A stretch of 19,727 bases of DNA, from NCBI GenBank assembly GCA_902766985.1, contig CACXFP010000118.1:1-19727 (forward strand), read 5' to 3'. Position 1 is the stretch's first letter; each line of letters begins with the position of its first letter. The stretch comes from an uncultured Bacteroidia bacterium (GTDB lineage Bacteria; Bacteroidota; Bacteroidia; Bacteroidales; UBA932). The notes beneath the pieces were generated by a model. It searched no databases. It was not told the origin of the DNA and saw only the letters and a list, made by a program, of their open reading frames with translations. Below are positions 14,917-19,727 of the stretch, in pieces. The position numbers and the translations under genes are program-made.

Positions 14917-16265
14917 TGTCCGCTGTCCTTATGAAGATCCTCCAGGTCATCCTGGCTCTGTCCGTCCTGATAGTCATACATGAGGCCGGTCACTTCACCT
15001 TCGCCCGCATTTTCGGAATCCGGGTCGACAAATTCTTCCTCTTCTTTGACGCAGGAGGATTCAAGCTCCTGAGCACCAAGGAGGGGTGGTTCTCAAAACT
15101 GTTCCCTTCACTGAAGGAAAAGGAAACCGAGTACGGGATCGGCTGGCTTCCCCTGGGAGGATACTGCAAAATCGCCGGAATGATCGATGAGTCGATGGAC
15201 CTGGAGCATCTCTCCCACGAGCCCCAGCCATGGGAATTCCGCTCGAAAAAAGCCTGGCAGCGGCTTCTGGTGATGGTCGGAGGCGTCCTGTACAATTTCA
15301 TCTTCGCCTTCATAGCATACATTTCCATCCTCGGCATATGGGGAAGGACATACCTCAGCAACTCCTCCGCCAGGATATACGTAAATGACCTGGCCTATGA
15401 GATGGGTTTCCGAAGCGGCGACCGTATCCTGAAGATGGACGATTACGTCCCTGAAGATTTCGGGATGCTCCAGGCCGACCTGGCAAGACGCTCCGTAAGG
15501 GAGGTAACAGTCCTGCGCGGAACAGACACACTGGACATCTACATCGACCGGAATACCGTCGGCCAGATACTCAGCACCCCTGGCATGTTCGACATTGCGG
15601 TCCCCTTCGTGGTAGATTCCATAATCCCAGGCCCCAATGCAGGTTCCGGCCTGGCCAAAGGCGACAAGGTAGTCTCGATCGGAGGGGAAGAAGCCGAATG
15701 GTTCCAGGATGCCAGGGCCCTGCTGGCATCCCACAGCGGCGAGACCGTTGACGCCGGAGTCCTCCGAGGGGCCGACAGCCTTGCAGTGTCCCTCCAGGTG
15801 GACAGCCTTGGAAGGATCGGAGTCATCCTTCCTCCCCTTGAAGGGGTTGTCAAAAAAGAATACAGCGCCCTCAGCGCCATTCCCGCCGGTATAAAATACA
15901 CCTTCGACACCATCGGAGGCTATCTCGACGACCTCAAGATGGTTGCCACCCCGAAGACGGAGGCATACAAAAGCGTCGGGAGCTTCATCGCCATCGGACA
16001 GGTGTTTCCTTCGACGTGGGATTGGTTCCGATTCATCAACCTGCTGGCCCTGCTCAGCATCATGCTCGGCGTGATGAACCTGCTGCCAATCCCCGGCCTT
16101 GACGGAGGGCACATCGTATTCACTCTCTATGAGATGCTTACCGGACGCAAGCCCAGCGACAGGTTCCTGGAGGCGGCTCAGATCATAGGGATGGTACTCC
16201 TCCTCGGACTTATGGTCCTCGCCTTCGGAAACGACATAGGGAGACTGATCGGCGGTGGATTTTGA
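14916..16265 (+). CDS. rseP: Site-2 intramembrane zinc protease RseP
   Basis: An inner-membrane S2P metalloprotease that cuts transmembrane segments, such as anti-sigma factors or signal peptide remnants. The 449-residue protein has HEAGH (residues 22-26) in the first helix and LLPIPGLDGGH with Asp396 in the C-terminal membrane part, which together form the zinc site. Between them are two PDZ-like regions, seen as YEMGFRSGDRILKMDD (about 160-175) and GLAKGDKVVSIGG (about 247-259). The length matches Bacteroidota homologues. A purine-rich GGGAGGAG lies 9 bases before the ATG, one of the few Shine-Dalgarno-like runs here, although it is also coding sequence for the end of dxr. No sigma-factor substrate gene is adjacent. 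Confidence 0.94.
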   Translation: MSAVLMKILQVILALSVLIVIHEAGHFTFARIFGIRVDKFFLFFDAGGFKLLSTKEGWFSKLFPSLKEKETEYGIGWLPLGGYCKIAGMIDESMDLEHLSHEPQPWEFRSKKAWQRLLVMVGGVLYNFIFAFIAYISILGIWGRTYLSNSSARIYVNDLAYEMGFRSGDRILKMDDYVPEDFGMLQADLARRSVREVTVLRGTDTLDIYIDRNTVGQILSTPGMFDIAVPFVVDSIIPGPNAGSGLAKGDKVVSIGGEEAEWFQDARALLASHSGETVDAGVLRGADSLAVSLQVDSLGRIGVILPPLEGVVKKEYSALSAIPAGIKYTFDTIGGYLDDLKMVATPKTEAYKSVGSFIAIGQVFPSTWDWFRFINLLALLSIMLGVMNLLPIPGLDGGHIVFTLYEMLTGRKPSDRFLEAAQIIGMVLLLGLMVLAFGNDIGRLIGGGF

Positions 16266-16291
16266 TTAATTGCGTTTGATTGCTATATTCG
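16261..16291 (+). promoter_or_regulatory. Promoter of the DUF4837 gene
   Basis: A -33 TTTG (16261-16264) overlaps the rseP stop codon and is followed after 19 bases by TATATTCG (16284-16291), one mismatch to TAnnTTTG. The same 19-base spacing occurs in the tRNA-Glu promoter. The predicted leader is about 22 bases. Confidence 0.5.
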
Positions 16292-16319
16292 CGAAAGGAC
16301 TTGGTTTAAAGGATAAATA

Positions 16320-17315
16320 ATGAAAAAGATAGTTTCATACCTGATTCTCCTGTGCACCCTTGCAGCTGCATTTTCATGCGGTTCCTCCGACCGGAAGGTC
16401 CTTCTCCCCAACGTCAGCGGCAAGGCCGGTGAGGTTCTGGTGATTATGGACAAAGACAACTGGGAGGGGAATCTCGGCAATGCTGCCCGCGAACTCCTTA
16501 CCAGGGACTGCCCGGGGCTCCCCAACAAAGAGCCCATGTACTCCCTTGTCAACGTTGCTCCCGCCGCATTCGGAGACCTCTTCAAGATCCACAGGAACAT
16601 AGTGTTCTTCAACATCAATCCACAAGGACGCCAGGAAGGCATCATCTACCGCAACGACGTCTGGGCCAAGCCGCAGTGCCTGATCCAGGTTAATGCGACC
16701 ACGGCCGAATCAGCCACGGAACTTCTTCTCAAAGAGGGAGAGACAGTGATAGCGGACCTCGAGCAGGCCGAGCGCAACAGGGTGATAGCCAACACCCTTC
16801 TCTATGAGAACAAGACCCTGGCCCCCATCGTCAGCGAGATGGTAGGAGGGAAAGTCCATTTCCCCAACGGCTACCGCCTCAAGATGCAGACCGACGATTT
16901 CCTCTGGTTTGCAGACGATAAGCAGTACACCTACCAGGATATCCTCGTTTACAAATACCCGGCCCTCCCCAAAGACAACTTCACGGTTGAGAACATAGTG
17001 GCCAAGAGGAACGAAATCCTGAAGGCGAACGTCCCGGGGATGTTCGACAATACCTACATGACCACGAGCGACTACATCTCCCCGCAGGTTAAATTCCTAA
17101 AATACAACGGAATAGAATTTGTCGAGACACGAGGCCTCTGGGAAGTTTACGGCGATTACATGGGCGGTCCCTTCGTCTCGCACTCCTTCTTCAGCAAAGA
17201 CGGGAAGGACATAATCGTCCTGGACGCATTCGTTTATTCGCCCCGTTTCGACAAGAGACTTTACATGAGACAGGTCGAATCCCTGCTATATTCGTTCGAA
17301 TGGGACGAAAAATAA
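16320..17315 (+). CDS. DUF4837 family lipoprotein
   Basis: A 331-residue predicted lipoprotein of the Bacteroidota-specific DUF4837 family, function unknown. The signal peptide MKKIVSYLILLCTLAAAFSC ends at lipidated Cys20, followed by GSSDRK. The mature part has the typical opening SGKAGEVLVIMDKDNWEG, where a strand is followed by a Trp, and the highly conserved C-terminal segment RGLWEVYGDYMGGPFVSHSF followed by AFVYSP and a final KRLYMRQVESLLYSFEW. It follows rseP by 54 bp and has its own likely promoter. The gene lies downstream of envelope genes but that gives no function. Confidence 0.85.
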   Translation: MKKIVSYLILLCTLAAAFSCGSSDRKVLLPNVSGKAGEVLVIMDKDNWEGNLGNAARELLTRDCPGLPNKEPMYSLVNVAPAAFGDLFKIHRNIVFFNINPQGRQEGIIYRNDVWAKPQCLIQVNATTAESATELLLKEGETVIADLEQAERNRVIANTLLYENKTLAPIVSEMVGGKVHFPNGYRLKMQTDDFLWFADDKQYTYQDILVYKYPALPKDNFTVENIVAKRNEILKANVPGMFDNTYMTTSDYISPQVKFLKYNGIEFVETRGLWEVYGDYMGGPFVSHSFFSKDGKDIIVLDAFVYSPRFDKRLYMRQVESLLYSFEWDEK

Positions 17316-17316
17316 T

Positions 17317-17347
17317 TTTGCGGAGTTAAAAATATTACATACCTTTG
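17317..17347 (+). promoter_or_regulatory. Consensus promoter of the tRNA-Glu-rpsT-tRNA-Pro unit
   Basis: A -33 TTTG (17317-17320), a 19-base spacer and a -7 TACCTTTG (17340-17347) give a full match to the Bacteroidota consensus. It begins just after the DUF4837 stop. The predicted start is around 17352-17354, giving a leader of about 33 bases to the tRNA. Confidence 0.8.
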
Positions 17348-17350
17348 CAG

Positions 17351-17376
17351 TCCAATTCGGCAAATGCCGTCTTGGA
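17351..17376 (+). other. Hairpin in the 5' leader of the tRNA-Glu transcript
   Basis: The leader can fold as TCCAA (17351-17355) with TTGGA (17372-17376) around an inner stem CGGCA (17358-17362) with TGCCG (17365-17369), closed by two A; both arms have two unpaired bases between the stems. It follows the promoter directly and precedes the tRNA by 9 bases. A similar box and hairpin occur before the second tRNA-Pro gene. Confidence 0.5.
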
Positions 17377-17385
17377 CCCGGTTAA

Positions 17386-17457
17386 GGTGGGTTCGTATAA
17401 CGGTCAGTACTCGGGATTTTCATTCCCGCAATAGGAGTTCGATTCTCCTACCCACTA
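17386..17457 (+). tRNA. tRNA-Glu (anticodon TTC)
   Basis: The cloverleaf is complete: acceptor stem GGTGGGT with ACCCACT (one G-T pair at the end), D arm starting GTAT, anticodon stem CGGGA/TCCCG enclosing loop TTTTCAT with anticodon TTC, T stem AGGAG/CTCCT with loop TTCGATT, discriminator A at 17457. CCA is not encoded (CAA follows). It is the first gene of a unit that continues into rpsT 23 bp later. Confidence 0.95.
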
Positions 17458-17480
17458 CAAATATTAAAAAAGAGACAACA

Positions 17481-17735
17481 ATGGCAAACACAGCATCAGC
17501 CGAAAAGTGCGTTCGCCAGAGCGAAAGGCACAGATTGCATAACAGGTATTATGCAAAGACAACAAGGAACGCCATCCGCGCGATCCGCAACACGACAGAC
17601 AAGAAGGAAGCAGAGACTTCCGCTCCCAAGGTTTTCTCAATGATTGACAAGCTTGCGAAGAAGGGTATCATCCACAAGAACAAGGCTGCCAATCTCAAGA
17701 GTGGTATAGCACTCTACATCAACAAGCTTTCGTAA
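17481..17735 (+). CDS. rpsT: 30S ribosomal protein bS20
   Basis: An 84-residue basic protein of the small subunit, binding 16S rRNA. The sequence MANTASAEKCVRQSERHRLHN has the family's N-terminal basic segment, then KTTRNAIRAIRN, and the C-terminal helix with KKGIIHKNKAANLKSGIALYIN matches the bS20 signature (HKNKAARxKSxL). The ATG at 17481 is used because the in-frame upstream reading runs through tRNA-Glu. The leader is A-rich (ATATTAAAAAAGAGACAACA) with no Shine-Dalgarno sequence. It sits between two tRNA genes, 23 bp after tRNA-Glu and 6 bp before tRNA-Pro, so tRNA end processing would define both ends of its message. Confidence 0.96.
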   Translation: MANTASAEKCVRQSERHRLHNRYYAKTTRNAIRAIRNTTDKKEAETSAPKVFSMIDKLAKKGIIHKNKAANLKSGIALYINKLS

Positions 17736-17741
17736 GGCTCA

Positions 17742-17815
17742 CGGGATGTAGCGCAGTTGGCTAGCGCACCACGTTCGGGACGTGGGGGTCGTCTGTTCGA
17801 GTCAGATCATCCCGA
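17742..17815 (+). tRNA. tRNA-Pro (anticodon CGG)
   Basis: A perfect 7-bp acceptor stem CGGGATG/CATCCCG with C1-G72, typical of bacterial tRNA-Pro, D stem GCGC/GCGC, anticodon stem CCACG/CGTGG enclosing TTCGGGA (anticodon CGG at 17776-17778, G37 kept), T stem GTCTG/CAGAT with loop TTCGAGT, discriminator A. CCA is not encoded (CAG follows). It begins 6 bp after the rpsT stop. Confidence 0.95.
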
Positions 17816-17819
17816 CAGG

Positions 17820-17852
17820 AAACCAGGCGGAAATCGTCTGGTTTTCTTTTTT
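17820..17852 (+). terminator. Terminator after tRNA-Pro(CGG)
   Basis: A 10-bp stem (17820-17829 AAACCAGGCG with 17835-17844 CGTCTGGTTT, one G-T pair), a 5-base loop and a T-rich run TCTTTTTT. It starts 5 bases after the tRNA. Confidence 0.88.
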
Positions 17853-17885
17853 ACCCCAATTGTTCTTTTTTTATAAATTAATTCT

Positions 17886-17893
17886 TATCTTTG
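17886..17893 (+). promoter_or_regulatory. -7 promoter box of the second tRNA-Pro gene
   Basis: TATCTTTG is an exact TAnnTTTG box in an AT-rich stretch after the preceding terminator. No TTTG is found at the ideal -33 spacing. The bases after it (TTTGCAGTCC, then AATTC) repeat those after the tRNA-Glu promoter. Confidence 0.7.
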
Positions 17894-17901
17894 CAGTCCC
17901 A

Positions 17902-17925
17902 ATTCCGGAGCATGGCTCCCTGAAT
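17902..17925 (+). other. Hairpin in the 5' leader of the tRNA-Pro(AGG) transcript
   Basis: ATTC (17902-17905) can pair with GAAT (17922-17925) around an inner stem GGAGC (17907-17911) with GCTCC (17915-17919) and a 3-base loop ATG. Its position relative to promoter and tRNA resembles the hairpin at 17351-17376. Confidence 0.45.
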
Positions 17926-17932
17926 GAGGATT

Positions 17933-18006
17933 CGGGATGTGGCGCAGTTGGCTAGCGCACCACGTTAGGGACGTGGGGGTCGTCTGTTCGAGTCAGATCA
18001 TCCCGA
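17933..18006 (+). tRNA. tRNA-Pro (anticodon AGG)
   Basis: The 74-base cloverleaf is identical to the tRNA-Pro at 17742-17815 except at two sites: the ninth base is G instead of A, and the first anticodon base is A instead of C, giving anticodon AGG at 17967-17969. The acceptor stem CGGGATG/CATCCCG, all other stems, G37 and the discriminator A are intact, so it looks functional. The following bases are CCA (18007-18009), which the first copy lacks. An A at position 34 is rare in bacterial tRNAs outside tRNA-Arg(ACG). Confidence 0.92.
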
Positions 18007-18017
18007 CCAAAGAAAAA

Positions 18018-18053
18018 AGAAGGAAACCTTTACGGTCTCCTTCTTTTTCTTTT
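18018..18053 (+). terminator. Terminator after tRNA-Pro(AGG), probably bidirectional
   Basis: AGAAGGAAACC (18018-18028) pairs with GGTCTCCTTCT (18034-18044) with one G-T pair, around loop TTTAC, followed by TTTTCTTTT. An A-rich run before the stem becomes a T tract on the minus strand, so it can also end the lemA transcript arriving from the right. Confidence 0.85.
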
Positions 18054-18071
18054 CCATCTTTCCCTCTCCCG

Positions 18072-18623
18072 CTAAATCTTCATTGAAGGCATTTCCGTCT
18101 TCCCGGCGGGTTCGGCGAGATACTCGCGGGTACCGAAGTGGAGAAGGCCGGCGATGAAGGAATCAGGGAACTGGCGGACCATGCGGTTGTACTTGGTCAC
18201 AGTGTCGTTGTAGGTCATGCGGGCCATACGGACATTGTTCTCATAGGTATTGATGGAGTCCATCGTCTTGGCATAGTTCTCATTGGCCTTGAGGTCAGGA
18301 TACCTTTCCACGACCACGTTGAGTCCGGAAACGAGCTTTCCGAGAGCCTCTTCCTGCGCATTGGCCTCCGCAGCGGTGCTCGAACCGGTAATGTTCTTGC
18401 GCATCGCTACGACATCCTTGAGAGTGTTGTATTCATGCTCATTGTAGGACTTCACCATCTCAAGAAGGGCGGTGAGGGCATCCCAGCGGCTGTTCTGCTG
18501 AACGCCGATCTGGCTCAGGGAGTTCTTGCAGATTTCCTCTGCGCTGACGAGCTGACGCTGGACGCCGATTCCCCAAAGGACGACGAGAGCGACAAGGGCG
18601 ATAAGGATCAGTAAAATGGTCAT
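18072..18623 (-). CDS. LemA family protein
   Basis: A 183-residue membrane-anchored protein of the LemA family, whose function is unclear. An N-terminal helix (residues 2-20, TILLILIALVALVVLWGIG) with a very short leading segment is followed by a long helical domain: QRQLVSAEEICKNSLSQIGVQQNSRWDAL (the family usually has NQLVRLRNxVxxAWSxIDVQLKRRxDLIPNLV), EHEYNTLKDVVAMR, YPDLKANENYAKTMDSIN and NDTVTKYNRMVRQFPDSFIAGL. The usual charged DVQLKRR turn is here GVQQNSR. It is a single-gene unit with its own -7 box and ends at the shared terminator. Confidence 0.9.
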   Translation of the reverse strand: MTILLILIALVALVVLWGIGVQRQLVSAEEICKNSLSQIGVQQNSRWDALTALLEMVKSYNEHEYNTLKDVVAMRKNITGSSTAAEANAQEEALGKLVSGLNVVVERYPDLKANENYAKTMDSINTYENNVRMARMTYNDTVTKYNRMVRQFPDSFIAGLLHFGTREYLAEPAGKTEMPSMKI

Positions 18624-18644
18624 TTCAGTTAAAGTTTATTTCTA

Positions 18645-18652
18645 CAAATATA
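18645..18652 (-). promoter_or_regulatory. -7 promoter box for lemA
   Basis: The minus strand reads TATATTTG, an exact TAnnTTTG box, ending 21 bases before the lemA ATG and lying in the 45-bp gap after nrdG. Confidence 0.6.
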
Positions 18653-18668
18653 AACAAATTTCTCAAAC

Positions 18669-19148
18669 TCAAGCATTGGGATCTATACCGCGGTGCCAGA
18701 AACGGAAGGTTATATCCTCCCGGGTTCCGTCCGGAAGGATATGGTAGAGCCTTTGGTTGGTAGTCCTGGAATTCAGGGGACCGAAGGCCTCGATATACGG
18801 GCCGACCTTGACATAGTCGAAACTGGCCCAGATGATATCCTCAACCTCTTTGCGGCCGGAATACAAGGCGGCGGCAAGGCCTTTGGAACGGACGTGGGAA
18901 GCAAGGGACACAAGGGTTTCCGGGTCGTTCCCCTCCCCCATGAAGGCAAAGCAGTTCACCCCGAAATTGTCTTCAATGAGGCTGTCTATAACTTCCGGGG
19001 TGAGTTCTTCACCGATATCCTCCAGCAGGAAGGGGGAATGACACCCTATGCAATGACCCTGGCAGTTGCTGATATCAACTGCCAGGGTTACCATATCGGG
19101 GATTTCCTCCATGACCACTGAAGTCATGGAGGGAACGTATTTTATCAT
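18669..19148 (-). CDS. nrdG: Anaerobic ribonucleotide reductase activase NrdG
   Basis: A 159-residue radical SAM enzyme that installs the glycyl radical on NrdD. The CX3CX2C cluster motif is at Cys29, Cys33 and Cys36 (CQGHCIGC), followed by the HSPFL segment typical of this subfamily. The GGEG-like motif is MGEGNDPETL at about residues 70-79, and the C-terminal half holds YVKVGPYIEAFGPL and the NQRLY segment. Its ATG overlaps the nrdD TGA as ATGA, so translation is coupled. The protein is of usual length. Confidence 0.93.
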   Translation of the reverse strand: MIKYVPSMTSVVMEEIPDMVTLAVDISNCQGHCIGCHSPFLLEDIGEELTPEVIDSLIEDNFGVNCFAFMGEGNDPETLVSLASHVRSKGLAAALYSGRKEVEDIIWASFDYVKVGPYIEAFGPLNSRTTNQRLYHILPDGTREDITFRFWHRGIDPNA

Positions 19149-19727
19149 TTTGCGACCTCCTTAGCCTCAACCTCCTTGGCAAGGTCCGTCCTGGCCTCCG
19201 CCTTGGTGTAGTACCTCTTGCGGGCTTCGATCTGACGGTCCTCGCTGAAGGATGAAACCCTCTTGAGATAACCGATCACCCTGGTGAGGTAGTCGAGGTT
19301 CTTGCTTCCGCACTTGGGGCAGACCTCGAGGGTGTCCTTGCTGATGTAGCCGCATTCATTGCAGACGGTGTTGCGGCAGTTGAAGGTGAAGTAGTTGGTG
19401 CCATAGTGGACGGCTACCTTGAGCAGCTGGCGGTACTGGTCCTTGGTAAGATGCTCGGAGATGTTCATGTGGAGGGCGCTTCCTCCGTCAAGATGCTGAA
19501 CGTAATCGTTGCCGTGGAGCTTGAACTTGTCGATCATCGACAGGCTGTCGTCCTCGGGATTGTAGAAATAGGACGAATACATGTTGTGCTTGGACGAGAC
19601 GAAGAAGCCGTCCTTCTTGTCCCACTTGTAGTTCTTTCCTGAAAGGTTCTCGCCGGGAACGAACTCGGTGTTGAACATGGTGTCGGCGGTCTTGTCGGCG
19701 CGGTTCTCCTTGTTGATGGTCTCAAGG
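19145..19727 (-). CDS. nrdD: Anaerobic ribonucleoside-triphosphate reductase NrdD, C-terminal part
   Basis: The open reading frame enters from the right edge and ends at 19145, giving about 193 C-terminal residues. It shows HLDGGSALHMNISEH, the four-Cys zinc site CNECGY and CPKCG, and the radical-glycine region RVIGYLKRVSSF near the end. This is the class III, oxygen-sensitive enzyme that reduces ribonucleoside triphosphates. The tail after the glycine motif (EDRQIEARKRYY plus an Ala/Lys/Glu-rich run) is longer than in E. coli. The ATG at 19676-19678 is internal, since the frame stays open with family-like sequence upstream of it. Confidence 0.93.
   Translation of the reverse strand, partial: LETINKENRADKTADTMFNTEFVPGENLSGKNYKWDKKDGFFVSSKHNMYSSYFYNPEDDSLSMIDKFKLHGNDYVQHLDGGSALHMNISEHLTKDQYRQLLKVAVHYGTNYFTFNCRNTVCNECGYISKDTLEVCPKCGSKNLDYLTRVIGYLKRVSSFSEDRQIEARKRYYTKAEARTDLAKEVEAKEVAK

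Noticed and set aside
15108..16112. A 334-codon minus-strand frame
   Set aside because: Antisense shadow of rseP; low-complexity translation and no start signals.
1..19727. Search for CRISPR arrays, insertion sequences, prophage genes, toxin-antitoxin pairs or defence genes
   Set aside because: No regularly spaced repeats, transposase motifs, long inverted repeats or defence-type domains were seen; gene gaps are short and explained by promoters, tRNAs and terminators.

Overview
The window reads as a chromosomal, mostly housekeeping segment from a GC-rich member of the Bacteroidota, most likely order Bacteroidales. Four things point there. Promoters match the Bacteroidota -7 box (TAnnTTTG), several with a -33 TTTG. 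Shine-Dalgarno sequences are largely absent and start codons sit in A-rich leaders. Lineage-typical families are present (DUF4837 lipoprotein, FISUMP-domain lipoprotein, LolA-like chaperone, RseP of Bacteroidota length next to dxr, a MauE/DoxX-like membrane protein). The tRNAs largely lack an encoded CCA. Genus cannot be fixed by eye. I see no phage, insertion sequence, CRISPR array or defence island.

Layout: (1) 1-823, minus strand: thymidylate kinase followed by the start of a DoxX/MauE-like membrane protein that leaves the window. (2) 891-3108, plus strand: dihydropteroate synthase and a DUF389 membrane protein, closed by a strong terminator. (3) 3133-5274, minus strand: acetate kinase followed by a phosphate butyryltransferase-family acyltransferase. 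(4) 5388-6470, plus strand: a short ComEC/Rec2-type membrane protein. (5) 6486-8139, minus strand: a FISUMP lipoprotein and a LolA-like protein. (6) 8232-9296, plus strand: an ApbE-type flavin transferase lipoprotein. (7) 9303-12859, minus strand: ruvX, def, a phosphohexomutase and an M23/LysM peptidase. (8) 12920-17315, plus strand: a degenerate M23 membrane protein, dxr and rseP, overlapped end to end, then a DUF4837 lipoprotein from its own promoter. (9) 17340-18053, plus strand: tRNA-Glu, rpsT (bS20) and tRNA-Pro(CGG) as one unit, a terminator, then a second promoter driving a near-identical tRNA-Pro with anticodon AGG and a second terminator. (10) 18072-19727, minus strand: lemA, and nrdG with the 3' part of nrdD (class III anaerobic ribonucleotide reductase).

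The genes suggest a strict or facultative anaerobe: NrdD/NrdG makes deoxynucleotides without oxygen, and AckA with a Ptb-like partner makes ATP from acyl phosphates. The rest is nucleotide and folate supply (tmk, folP), isoprenoid synthesis (dxr), protein N-terminal processing (def) and envelope work (two LytM/M23 proteins, RseP, LolA-like protein, lipoproteins).

I did not find a convincing wholly new multi-gene system. The observations most worth following are the tandem tRNA-Pro pair in which one copy carries the unusual anticodon AGG, a recurring divergent-promoter geometry with -7 boxes 20-21 bp apart, likely leaderless starts of folP and ruvX, a LytM protein that has lost its zinc ligands at the head of the dxr-rseP operon, and a ComEC-like protein reduced to its transmembrane core.
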